Assembly: GCA_023666335.1 (NCBI GenBank)
Contig: JAMPCE010000003.1
Coordinates: forward strand, 22,600 to 86,599
Source: a bacterium
Lineage (GTDB): Bacteria > Bacillota > Clostridia > Lachnospirales > Lachnospiraceae
Reading direction: 5' to 3'
DNA: 64,000 bases
Below, piece by piece: positions 1 to 7,951 of this stretch (positions within the stretch are counted from its first letter, which is position 1; the number at the start of each line of letters is the position of its first letter). The notes below the pieces were generated by a model, which saw only the letters and a program-made list of their open reading frames with translations, made no database searches and had not been told where the DNA came from. The position numbers and the translations under genes are program-made.

Positions 1-2334
1 TTCGTCTTCGTTCTGCCATGCCGAACTGACGAAACATTCGCGACCATCCATATATACGCCGTATTCGCCCTGCTCGTTTGCATATACATTCAATGTGCCA
101 AATGATGTATCACAGGTGCTGCCGGAAGTATGAAAGTTCTCTAAGGCGGCCGCTTCTTTTGACGCACCATCCCACACAATAAAGTCTGTTGTTTCATGAA
201 TCATCCCGCCGGTTATACCAAGGTTCTCAAAAAGCCGGATGTAAGCGGGATCCTGCCGGATATTCGGATTATTGATCTCTATCACGGCTTTATATTTCGT
301 AACGGATAAGCCCTCCAGATACATGGATAAACTTTCGAAAGGAGTCGCCTGTGTCCGCATATCATTTTCCTGTACGAAATCAAAGGTATCCGTCATGCCA
401 TCCTTTACAGACACCATTTCAATCATAGGCATGGAAAATACAGTGCTTGTATAACAGGGCGTTCCATCCAGACTGATCTGGTATAAACCTTCCCTTACTG
501 TCGAAAAAGAAAGATTTTCTTCCGACCCGCTCAACTCAGAAAGATATTCATACTTTCCCGCGGCGGGCTTTGCAATGATAAAACGAACCTCGTCTGTGAT
601 CGCAGAAAGATCGATTCCCATATATTCAAATAAATCAATATAATCCGAATCCGTCAACAGTTCTTTGTTATTGATTTCTATCAGAAAACTTCCGCCGTCA
701 AAACTTGCATACTGTGCGCTCCGCCTTATAAAAATGCTTTCCCCGCATACCGCATGCAATCGCTTAAAATATTCGTCCGTCTCCCGGATTCGCCTCGTGA
801 CAAATGCGCGAAAGATATCCATTCCATTTGCCGCATCCCCATAAAGCCCCTCCGGCCAGCGTTCCATATCCCGCTGATAAGCGCCGGATGCAAAAATATC
901 TTCCTCGTATTCATCCAATAAGGAATTGATATTCTCATTTGACCAGCCGTTTTCTCTTAAATACCGATATTTGTCAAATATTTTTCCCCATATGGAATCA
1001 TCGCCGTTTACGATCAACTGATTCACAACGCCGCTTTCCATCACAAGGTTGTATGTTTCCGACATATTATACGGCTGCTGCATAAACGGTACCCACATAT
1101 TTCCCCAAGCGGCATCCATATCCCAGGGAGAATACATGGCAACCACTTTTCCCTGCCTGCTATGCAGCGAAAAGTAATTATTCTTCACATTTTCCTTTTC
1201 TATATTGTCCACGCCTTGTATGAGGGTATAAAACAAATAGATATCAATCACATTATCTATATCAATACCGGCATACAACTTTTCGTTGTCATCCCTGTGG
1301 CTGGATAACGCATCGAAATAATTTTGTAAGGGAAGCCAGTTTCCATTCCCCTCATCTGTGCCTTTGTCTTCATACCCTATAAGATACCCTTCTTCGGCGT
1401 ACTCCAGACGATCTCCGTTTGTCCAATCTACGATCTTATAGAGAGCTTCTTCCTCATTCCCTTTGTCTATACCCAACTGTTTTTCATCGATCGGATATCC
1501 TAACGCATATAGTCCCCAGTATTCCCCGTTCATGAACAGTTCCAGATATCTGTATTCCGTTCCGGTGTCGATTCCCTGTGCATTATCTGTCGCGCATGTA
1601 TATTTCCATAAGTTGGTTGAAAATACATTTCTGATCTTTTCCTGATCGCTATAGGCAGCATACAACAGCCAGTCGTCATCCTGACGCATTCCCAAAAGCG
1701 AGACTTGATTGGTGCGCGTATTGCCGCCGATGGATTCCTGTGTCAGGGAAAAACGGTATCCTTTCTTTGGATATGCCCTCGACGAACCGCCCCGGACGTG
1801 AATATTTCCCGCAGACATGATAACCCGCTGTGCTGCGCCTTGCCGATTATCAAAAAGAGATATGTTCATAGGAAGCGAATCATCCATGATTTCTTCCCGG
1901 CATTCTATATTCATGAGCGGCAGTATGGTACACTTTAAAGAATAACAGCAATATTCCGTTCCGGTATAGGTAAGAACGGTTATCGTATCATTCTTTTTGA
2001 TCTTTTCCGACGTGATACGATCTTCCAGAAAAGCTATTTTCAAATCTTTATTTTTGCTCTTTACTTTCACGATCGGGTCATATGCTTTAGCATTTCCTTC
2101 TATGAGTGAATAATAAAAAGTGTTATCGGAAACATCAAAAAAAAGCGTTTCTTCATCAAAATTCAAGGCATCCAATAAAGAAAGCGCTTGTCCCCGCTCT
2201 GCGACAATATCTTCAAATGTTTCTTCATCAATGATATATTCCGAATAATGCGCCGGTTTCCCTAAGAAACATATCAAATAAATTCCTGCTATGATTGATA
2301 CAAGAAAGACGGCGGTCTCTATAAACTTTTTCAT
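1..2334 (-). CDS. CotH-family protein, 3' end outside the window
   Basis: This reading frame is open for 778 codons from an ATG at 2334 and runs off the left edge without a stop. One hydrophobic segment at residues 4-24 should anchor or export it. A basic motif reading RGGSSRAYPKKGYRF lies near residues 180-194 and an acidic SPWDMDAAWGN near 398-408. Both are hallmarks of the CotH kinase-like fold, which in spore-coat CotH phosphorylates coat proteins. The part after about residue 560 looks like repeated small beta domains. It is the last visible gene of a cassette with a DUF4956 membrane protein and a VTC-domain protein, a combination found repeatedly in Firmicutes and thought to work at the cell surface. 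The CotH assignment is strong. A kinase role here is inference, since most bacterial CotH proteins are uncharacterised. Confidence 0.85.
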   Translation of the reverse strand, partial: MKKFIETAVFLVSIIAGIYLICFLGKPAHYSEYIIDEETFEDIVAERGQALSLLDALNFDEETLFFDVSDNTFYYSLIEGNAKAYDPIVKVKSKNKDLKIAFLEDRITSEKIKKNDTITVLTYTGTEYCCYSLKCTILPLMNIECREEIMDDSLPMNISLFDNRQGAAQRVIMSAGNIHVRGGSSRAYPKKGYRFSLTQESIGGNTRTNQVSLLGMRQDDDWLLYAAYSDQEKIRNVFSTNLWKYTCATDNAQGIDTGTEYRYLELFMNGEYWGLYALGYPIDEKQLGIDKGNEEEALYKIVDWTNGDRLEYAEEGYLIGYEDKGTDEGNGNWLPLQNYFDALSSHRDDNEKLYAGIDIDNVIDIYLFYTLIQGVDNIEKENVKNNYFSLHSRQGKVVAMYSPWDMDAAWGNMWVPFMQQPYNMSETYNLVMESGVVNQLIVNGDDSIWGKIFDKYRYLRENGWSNENINSLLDEYEEDIFASGAYQRDMERWPEGLYGDAANGMDIFRAFVTRRIRETDEYFKRLHAVCGESIFIRRSAQYASFDGGSFLIEINNKELLTDSDYIDLFEYMGIDLSAITDEVRFIIAKPAAGKYEYLSELSGSEENLSFSTVREGLYQISLDGTPCYTSTVFSMPMIEMVSVKDGMTDTFDFVQENDMRTQATPFESLSMYLEGLSVTKYKAVIEINNPNIRQDPAYIRLFENLGITGGMIHETTDFIVWDGASKEAAALENFHTSGSTCDTSFGTLNVYANEQGEYGVYMDGRECFVSSAWQNEDE

Positions 2335-2348
2335 TCAAACATTTCCCT

Positions 2349-3011
2349 CTATAGCACATCATCACTGTCATATTCTATGATAGAAAATTTCTCTGCGGCA
2401 TTTGTTTCGCGGATACTCTCGGATAGTTTTTGGGGATCCTTTACGGATAACTCCATGACAAGATCCATACCCCTGGCGGTAAAATTTCTGCTCTTGATAC
2501 GGTATTTTCTGGTATACTCGCCAATTGTTTCCAAAAGCGTACCCTCATTTTCCGGAGCACAATGCAATACCAGAACAAACGGTTTTCTGCCAATGGAAAT
2601 ATGTTCCAGCACAATCAGCAATATAGTTGCGGCAAGGGCAGTCAAAATGGCAACTTCATATAATTGGCAGCCACAGGTGATGCCGATGTGTACCGACCAT
2701 AGAAGATATAGCATATCAACCGGATCTTTTACCGTCGTTCGGAAACGAAGAATTGCCAACGCGCCTATCGTGCCCAACGTGATTACAATATTTGACTGCA
2801 GACACAAAACAATGGTTGCGATAAAAAGCGGCAGGATCGTAATGCAGATGTTAAAAGAACGATTATAAAACGCCCGATGCGAAACCAAACGGTAAACAAT
2901 AAATTCATAAACGCCGAGCAACAGTGCAACAAGCAATACTGATACAATAACAGAGGTGTATAGTGCGGAATTGTAATAAGAATCCATAATGCTTTTTATC
3001 GTATTTTCCAT
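2349..3011 (-). CDS. DUF4956 membrane protein
   Basis: A 220-residue protein with about four hydrophobic segments in the first 135 residues and a soluble C-terminal part of about 80 residues. The conserved-looking core GTIGALAILRFRTTVKDPVD matches the DUF4956 family, which is usually encoded beside a VTC-domain protein and a CotH protein, as here. The biochemical role is unknown. The C-terminal domain has the look of a small ligand-binding fold, but that is a guess. The frame is open further upstream, but those Met codons lie inside the VTC gene, so the ATG at 3011 is preferred even though its ribosome binding site is weak. The start lies 35 nt after the VTC stop codon and the stop lies 15 nt before the CotH start, so the three genes form one operon. 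Confidence 0.8.
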   Translation of the reverse strand: MENTIKSIMDSYYNSALYTSVIVSVLLVALLLGVYEFIVYRLVSHRAFYNRSFNICITILPLFIATIVLCLQSNIVITLGTIGALAILRFRTTVKDPVDMLYLLWSVHIGITCGCQLYEVAILTALAATILLIVLEHISIGRKPFVLVLHCAPENEGTLLETIGEYTRKYRIKSRNFTARGMDLVMELSVKDPQKLSESIRETNAAEKFSIIEYDSDDVL

Positions 3012-3046
3012 AGGTTTTTTTCTTTCACGGCAAAGCAGTCTTTGTT

Positions 3047-3742
3047 TTATCTCCCCATGCTCTGCAGTTTTTTCCTCCCCAGACAATATTTTGAAAATGC
3101 AGTTTGAATCAAATGTCGATTTGTCACCATATGCCTGATATAACCTGGCAGTATGTCGTCAAATTTCACTTCCAATACGGATTGTTCTTTTTCCTGAATC
3201 GGATAGCGCATATAATCGCCATCCATAAAATTTGAAAAATCATTAGAAACAGAAATATTATTATCCAATGTGATGCGTATATTCGTACTTTCCTCTACAT
3301 AAGCAGTACGCTCGTAATCGATAATCGCTTTCGGTTCTAACTTTCTTGTCATACACCGGATGCAAAATTTCTGTAAAAGCGGATCTTCGGTCTGCCAGAA
3401 CAACTCCTCTACAGCGCCTTCCAATATTTTCCGGTAATCTTCCGGCGTAATCAGGCAGCTTTCTTTATAGCAGAGACCTCCTGTTTTTTCTTTACATTCC
3501 AGCCGCATCATCTGATATTGCTCATTATAATATCGGATCCGATATTTAAAGCGTTTTGATACGCCTGCATCATTTTCCCGTGTGGCGCTGTCCTTATGGT
3601 CATCGAAATACAGACTGTGGACTTCGTATTTTCCGTCATTCCCGTAAGAATCCTTATCCAGCAAAGCTGTCAGGCGGTTACTGATGATTTTGGCGTCATT
3701 GACAGTGCAGCAGTATTTCCACTCATTTCTGCATCTTTTGAT
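3047..3742 (-). CDS. VTC-domain protein (polyphosphate polymerase-like)
   Basis: The protein has the typical VTC layout: an N-terminal R-N-E-W-K-Y strand, an HSLYFDD motif, alternating basic residues in KRFKYRIRYY, a RLECKEK motif, and a late acidic pair in LEVKFDD. In eukaryotic VTC4 these residues line a tunnel that binds ATP and polyphosphate. Bacterial members next to CotH and DUF4956 have no settled function. The start is odd. No in-frame ATG or TTG lies near the domain start. The ribosome binding site GGGAGG (3751-3756) is 8 nt from an in-frame ATC at 3742, which would give a protein beginning just before KRCRNEWKY. The alternatives are a GTG at 3751, which touches the binding site, or an ATG at 3919, which lies upstream of the predicted transcription start. 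The family call is firm and the start is not. Confidence 0.78.
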   Translation of the reverse strand: MKRCRNEWKYCCTVNDAKIISNRLTALLDKDSYGNDGKYEVHSLYFDDHKDSATRENDAGVSKRFKYRIRYYNEQYQMMRLECKEKTGGLCYKESCLITPEDYRKILEGAVEELFWQTEDPLLQKFCIRCMTRKLEPKAIIDYERTAYVEESTNIRITLDNNISVSNDFSNFMDGDYMRYPIQEKEQSVLEVKFDDILPGYIRHMVTNRHLIQTAFSKYCLGRKKLQSMGR

Positions 3743-3851
3743 AGTATACACCTCCCGAAAAGCATGCTGTCTGCTACCACTATAGCATAAATCACAGATC
3801 TTGGCTAGTGATTTATAACTGATCCCATAGAGGAGGATTAACCGGAAGTTA

Positions 3852-3900
3852 TTGACAAAGATCGAGGCAGGAAGTATACTTAATCCAATCGAGTAATCAA
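3852..3900. promoter_or_regulatory. Divergent promoter pair sharing a palindromic -10 box
   Basis: On the plus strand TTGACA (3852-3857) and TATACT (3875-3880) are 17 nt apart, a near-consensus vegetative promoter for the HtrA-like gene. On the minus strand TTGATT (3895-3900 read in reverse) and TATACT (3873-3878) are 16 nt apart and point at the VTC gene. The two -10 boxes overlap in the palindrome AAGTATACTT (3872-3881), so polymerase could bind in only one direction at a time. Confidence 0.7.
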
Positions 3901-4002
3901 AAGAACCGTGCGTTCGCACATTCAGGCAGTGTCTGCCGTTTACTCAATCACAAATCACGAAAACGGCAGAGAAGAGGACTGTTTTCAGGAGCAGGAGATA
4001 CT

Positions 4003-5385
4003 ATGTCAGAACAGGAAAAAGAGCAGACCCCCGCGGGCGGGGAACCCGCCAAAGAACAGGCGCAGTACACCCCCTCCGTGCAGGCGGAGTTCATGCGGGA
4101 AAAGATCAAGCAGAAGCCGGTCAATAAAAAGAAACTTCTGCGCAGAACAGTGATCACTGCCGTGATGGCGGTGGTCTTTGGGCTGGTGGCATGTGTGACC
4201 TTTCTGATCCTTGAGCCTGTGATCAGCAACCGCCTTTATCCGGAGGAAGAGCCGAAAGAGGTGGTTTTTCCCGAGGAGACGGTGACGGAGGAAATGAAGC
4301 CGGAGGATATGCTGGTAACGGAGGCGGACGAGGAAGAAGTTCCCGAGCCTGTCGATCTGGAGATGGTGGTGGACGAGCAGATCGAGGAACTGCTGTCCCA
4401 GGTGGAATTCGGACTGGAAGAGTATCAGGGCGTCTATGACGAGCTGCGCAGACTGACGCAGGATGCGAACCGCGCGGTGGTCACGGTGGCAGGCGTTACT
4501 TCCGATGTGGACTGGTTTAACAATATCTATGAAAATGTTGCGTCGGCTTCCGGCGTTATCGTGGCGAACAATGAAAGGGCGCTGCTGATCTTAGTCAGCT
4601 CGGACAGCCTGAGCGGGGCGGACAGCATTGAAGTGACGTTCTGCGATCAGAATCAGGTGGAAGCGCAGATCGTGCAGAAAGATGAAAATACGGGGCTGGC
4701 GATTCTCTCCGTACCCCTCTCTTCAATCGCAAAGGAGACGATGGAGGCAATCAGCATTGCGCAGCTGGGCAGCTCGAATACCTCGAAACTTTTAGGAATG
4801 CCGGTGGCAGCGCTGGGCAGCCCTCTGGGAACAGCCGGTTCCATCAGTTATGGCGTGGTGACTTCCACGGGAACTGTCATGGATATGCCGGACGCTGCGT
4901 ACAAGAGGATCACGACGGATATCTACGGCAGCAGAAATGCAACTGGCGTCCTGATCAATCTGCAAGGCTATGTGATCGGCATTATTGATAATATGAATAC
5001 CAGCAACGATATGGGAAATCTTCTCACGGCGTACGGCATCACTGAGTTGAAACGGATGATCGAGCAGATGTCCAACGACAGAGAGAGAGCCTATCTTGGC
5101 GTACACGGCGCGGATGTGCCGAAAGAAGCCATAGAGGATGCGCAGATCGATACGCCGGCAGGCGCTTATATCAGAGAGATCGAGATCGATTCCCCCGCTA
5201 TGGAGGCTGGTATCCAAAGCGGCGATATCGTAGTCCGGCTGGGAGACACCGAAATTACGACATACAATGAACTGTTAAACGTATTATACAATGCAAAACC
5301 CGAGGATGTGCTGGAAGTGACCCTGATCCGGCAGGGGCATGAGATGCGCGCGGAAGTGACGCTGGGAAGCTGGCAGACGGATTAA
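4003..5385 (+). CDS. HtrA-like membrane protein lacking the protease catalytic residues
   Basis: A 460-residue protein with a basic cytoplasmic N terminus, one membrane segment (about 49-71), an acidic linker, a trypsin-like domain (about 150-350) and a C-terminal PDZ domain (about 364-452, containing the ligand-loop-like YLGV). The order is that of HtrA/DegP membrane proteases. However, the segment that should carry the catalytic His reads GVIVANNERALLILVSSDSL. The Asp site, usually TDLAVLK, reads TGLAILSV. The Ser site, usually GNSGGPLVN, reads GSRNATGVLINL. All three catalytic residues therefore seem to be gone while the fold and GSPLG motif remain. It probably works as a binding or scaffold protein at the outer face of the membrane. 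It has its own strong promoter and lies 24 nt upstream of yhaM. Confidence 0.85.
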   Translation: MSEQEKEQTPAGGEPAKEQAQYTPSVQAEFMREKIKQKPVNKKKLLRRTVITAVMAVVFGLVACVTFLILEPVISNRLYPEEEPKEVVFPEETVTEEMKPEDMLVTEADEEEVPEPVDLEMVVDEQIEELLSQVEFGLEEYQGVYDELRRLTQDANRAVVTVAGVTSDVDWFNNIYENVASASGVIVANNERALLILVSSDSLSGADSIEVTFCDQNQVEAQIVQKDENTGLAILSVPLSSIAKETMEAISIAQLGSSNTSKLLGMPVAALGSPLGTAGSISYGVVTSTGTVMDMPDAAYKRITTDIYGSRNATGVLINLQGYVIGIIDNMNTSNDMGNLLTAYGITELKRMIEQMSNDRERAYLGVHGADVPKEAIEDAQIDTPAGAYIREIEIDSPAMEAGIQSGDIVVRLGDTEITTYNELLNVLYNAKPEDVLEVTLIRQGHEMRAEVTLGSWQTD

Positions 5386-5409
5386 CACAGGAAAGGATGG
5401 ACCAAAAGA

Positions 5410-6354
5410 ATGAAATATATCAGGGACTACAAGGAAAGCGACAGGATGTCGGATATCTATCTGTGCAAACATAAACAGTCGGCGGTGACGAAAAACGGAA
5501 AGCCCTATGACAATGTGATCCTGCAGGATAAGACCGGCACGATCGACGCAAAGATCTGGGATCCGAACAGCGCGGGCATTGAGGATTTCGACAGTCTGGA
5601 CTACATAGAGGTCTACGGCGATGTGACGAGCTTTCAGGGAGCGTTACAGGTCAATGTGAAGCGTGTCCGCAAATGCAGGGAGGGTGAATACGATCCGGCG
5701 GAGTATCTTCCCGTCAGCAGATTTGATATGCAAAAGATGACGGAAGAGCTTTTCGGTTTTATCGACAGCGTTCAAAATACCTGTCTGCATGAACTGCTGG
5801 AATTGTTTTTCAAAAAGGACGCCGCCTTTCTCAAGGCATTTCAGCAGTCCTCCGCGGCGAAGACGGTACACCACGGATTTGTGGGCGGTCTATTGCAGCA
5901 TACCCTGGCAGTCGCAAAACTCTGCGATTATTTCTGTACGCAGTACCCGATCCTGAATCGGGATCTTCTCATGACGGCGGCGATCTGCCACGATATCGGA
6001 AAAGTGAAAGAACTGTCCCTTTTCCCGGTGAACGATTACACGGACGACGGACAGTTTCTCGGGCACATCGTGATCGGCAGCGAGATGATTGCGGAGAAAG
6101 TCAGAGAGATCAAGGACTTTCCGGAACTGCTTGCAGGTGAACTCAAACACTGTATTCTCTCCCATCACGGGGAATTTGAGTTCGGCTCGCCGAAGAAGCC
6201 CGCGATCGTGGAGGCGGTCGCCTTGAATTTTGCGGATAACGTGGATGCGAAGATGGAGACGTTTACGGAGATTCTGGAGAATACGACCGGGCAGGGATGG
6301 CTTGGATATAACAGACTGTTCGAGTCCAATCTGCGCGGGACGATCGTGGAGTAG
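5410..6354 (+). CDS. yhaM: 3'-5' exoribonuclease YhaM family
   Basis: A 314-residue protein with an N-terminal OB-fold (about 12-88, containing GTIDAKIW) and an HD metal-dependent phosphohydrolase domain with the metal-binding dyad at H194-D195 in CHDIGK. A further metal motif lies in LSHHGEFEFGSP. This is the architecture and size of YhaM, which trims RNA and single-stranded DNA from the 3' end in the cytoplasm and takes part in RNA turnover in Firmicutes. The purine-rich AGGAAAGGA sits about 12 nt before the ATG, a little far. It follows the HtrA-like gene closely and is probably co-transcribed with it. Confidence 0.9.
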   Translation: MKYIRDYKESDRMSDIYLCKHKQSAVTKNGKPYDNVILQDKTGTIDAKIWDPNSAGIEDFDSLDYIEVYGDVTSFQGALQVNVKRVRKCREGEYDPAEYLPVSRFDMQKMTEELFGFIDSVQNTCLHELLELFFKKDAAFLKAFQQSSAAKTVHHGFVGGLLQHTLAVAKLCDYFCTQYPILNRDLLMTAAICHDIGKVKELSLFPVNDYTDDGQFLGHIVIGSEMIAEKVREIKDFPELLAGELKHCILSHHGEFEFGSPKKPAIVEAVALNFADNVDAKMETFTEILENTTGQGWLGYNRLFESNLRGTIVE

Positions 6355-6404
6355 CTTTAGAGAAGATTGTGGTTGTAATTTTTTGAAATCGAGAAAGGAG
6401 AAAA

Positions 6405-7950
6405 ATGGAGATGGCTGAGAAATGGAATAAATTATGGGGTAAAGCAACCGAATCATTAGACAGGCATTATAAATTGTCTGTTTTAATGACTCTTATTGCA
6501 TATTATGCAACTAATGTAACTGCGGGATTTATAAAAGGTGGTAGGTGGGATTTATATCAGCATATAGCAACTGCCGATAGGTTTCTGAATGGACAAGGGT
6601 TTTATTATTCTACTACTGAGGCATCATCTCCATATTTTCCGGGAGTGGCTTTTTTGACCATTTTTATAGGGGGGGGGGTGGAAGACGCTATATCCTTGGA
6701 GAGATTTTATTTTACTGGCTATTGCTTCTCTGATAGGAACGATATTTTTTTATGCGTTAATTAAGTTAGGTGAGATTTTTTCTGGTAATAGATGGATTTC
6801 ATTAATGGTCACATCGGGTTTGCTGTTTATGGGATTTGACCGCTATAAAGTATACATGAATGAGTTTAAGGCAGATTCGGCAGTCTTGCTTATCGGCATA
6901 GTCATATCCTGCTTTATTGAAAAATTTGAAAAGGATAAGAAAAAAATAAATAGTAAGTATTTATTACTGTTATTTGTATTAGCCCTTGTGATGGATATTA
7001 CAAAACAGCAAGCTTTATATATAGATGCGGCTTTGGGTTTATACTTATTATTTACAAAAAAATTTATAGTAAGTGAAAAGATAAAGATTTTGGGGAGTTT
7101 AGTGTCGGCAGGCATAGTAGATTTGTTTATTATTTTTTCAATTCCAAATATACAGATACAAACGATACAGAACTTAAAAGATATGCCGTATTGGGGCATA
7201 AAAGATATCATTGGACAAATGGGAGCTGTATTTTTGGGTCATAAATTATTTTTTGCATTGTTGATTGTTTTTGTTGTATTCTGGCTTTGTAAAAAAATGA
7301 CATTATCGGGATTGGCTGTCAAATGGTTAATAATTTCGGTTCTTTTTGGGTGTGCACAGGTAGCGGGTGGATGGAAAATCGGTGGAAATGCAGGAAATTA
7401 TGAAGTGGGTATGGTTGCATTTTTGCCGTTTGCAGTTATGGCTGTAGAATATTTCTTTTCCACTTATATAATCGAATCGAAAAAGCAGAATGTAATTGCG
7501 GTTGGTAATATCGCGTTGATTTTGTGCACAGCGACCTGTTTATATAGTGTCCGATCGCAGGTTCCTACAGTTTTTGAAAAATATCAAACAGATAAGGAGG
7601 TGTCAAAATATCTATCTGATAAATTTGGTGGGGAAACTATCATGTATTATTCGGATCAATATATGCAGTTGGCTCGAAGTACAGTGACGCCCGGAATGGA
7701 TGTTTTCTCTATACCGAGATATATGGAAGAATATTGGGATACAACGGCAGAAGCTATTCAGAATCAGACCTATAAATATTTATATATCAATAGAAAGAGT
7801 TTTTTGAAATGGGATGCCAATAATAGAAAATATTTTCATTATGAAAGTAATGTAGCAGAACTTTTAGATGAATATTACATACTTATAGAAGAACCGGATA
7901 TGCCGGAAAGTTTGCAAGGGCAATTATATGTTGCTAAGGAGTTAAAGTAG
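6405..7950 (+). pseudogene. Polytopic membrane protein (GT-C glycosyltransferase-like), frameshifted at a G10 tract
   Basis: Reading starts at an ATG at 6405, 5 nt after AAGGAG, and stops at 6764 in a frame that loses sense after a run of ten Gs (6669-6678). The next frame is open from directly after the run (WKTLYPWRDFILLAIASLIG) through to 7950. With nine Gs the two parts join into one protein of 514 residues. It would have about ten membrane segments, an early acidic-aromatic GGRWDLYQHI motif, and a soluble C-terminal part of about 130 residues. The layout recalls PMT/ArnT-type (GT-C) glycosyltransferases, but no diagnostic motif fixes the substrate. The gene is clearly more AT-rich than yhaM and rlmD on either side, suggesting acquisition. 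Either the gene switches phase at the G tract, or it is dead, or the base count is a sequencing error. Confidence 0.75.
6669..6678 (+). repeat. G10 homopolymer inside a coding region
   Basis: Ten consecutive Gs separate the two open frames of the membrane protein gene. Nine or twelve Gs would restore the full-length product. Such tracts are known slip-strand contingency sites and also known sites of sequencing error. Confidence 0.9.
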
Positions 7951-7951
7951 T

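Noticed and set aside
2377..2868. Plus-strand ORF of 163 codons opposite the DUF4956 gene
   Set aside because: It is antisense to a recognised membrane protein, with no ribosome binding site and no protein-like pattern.
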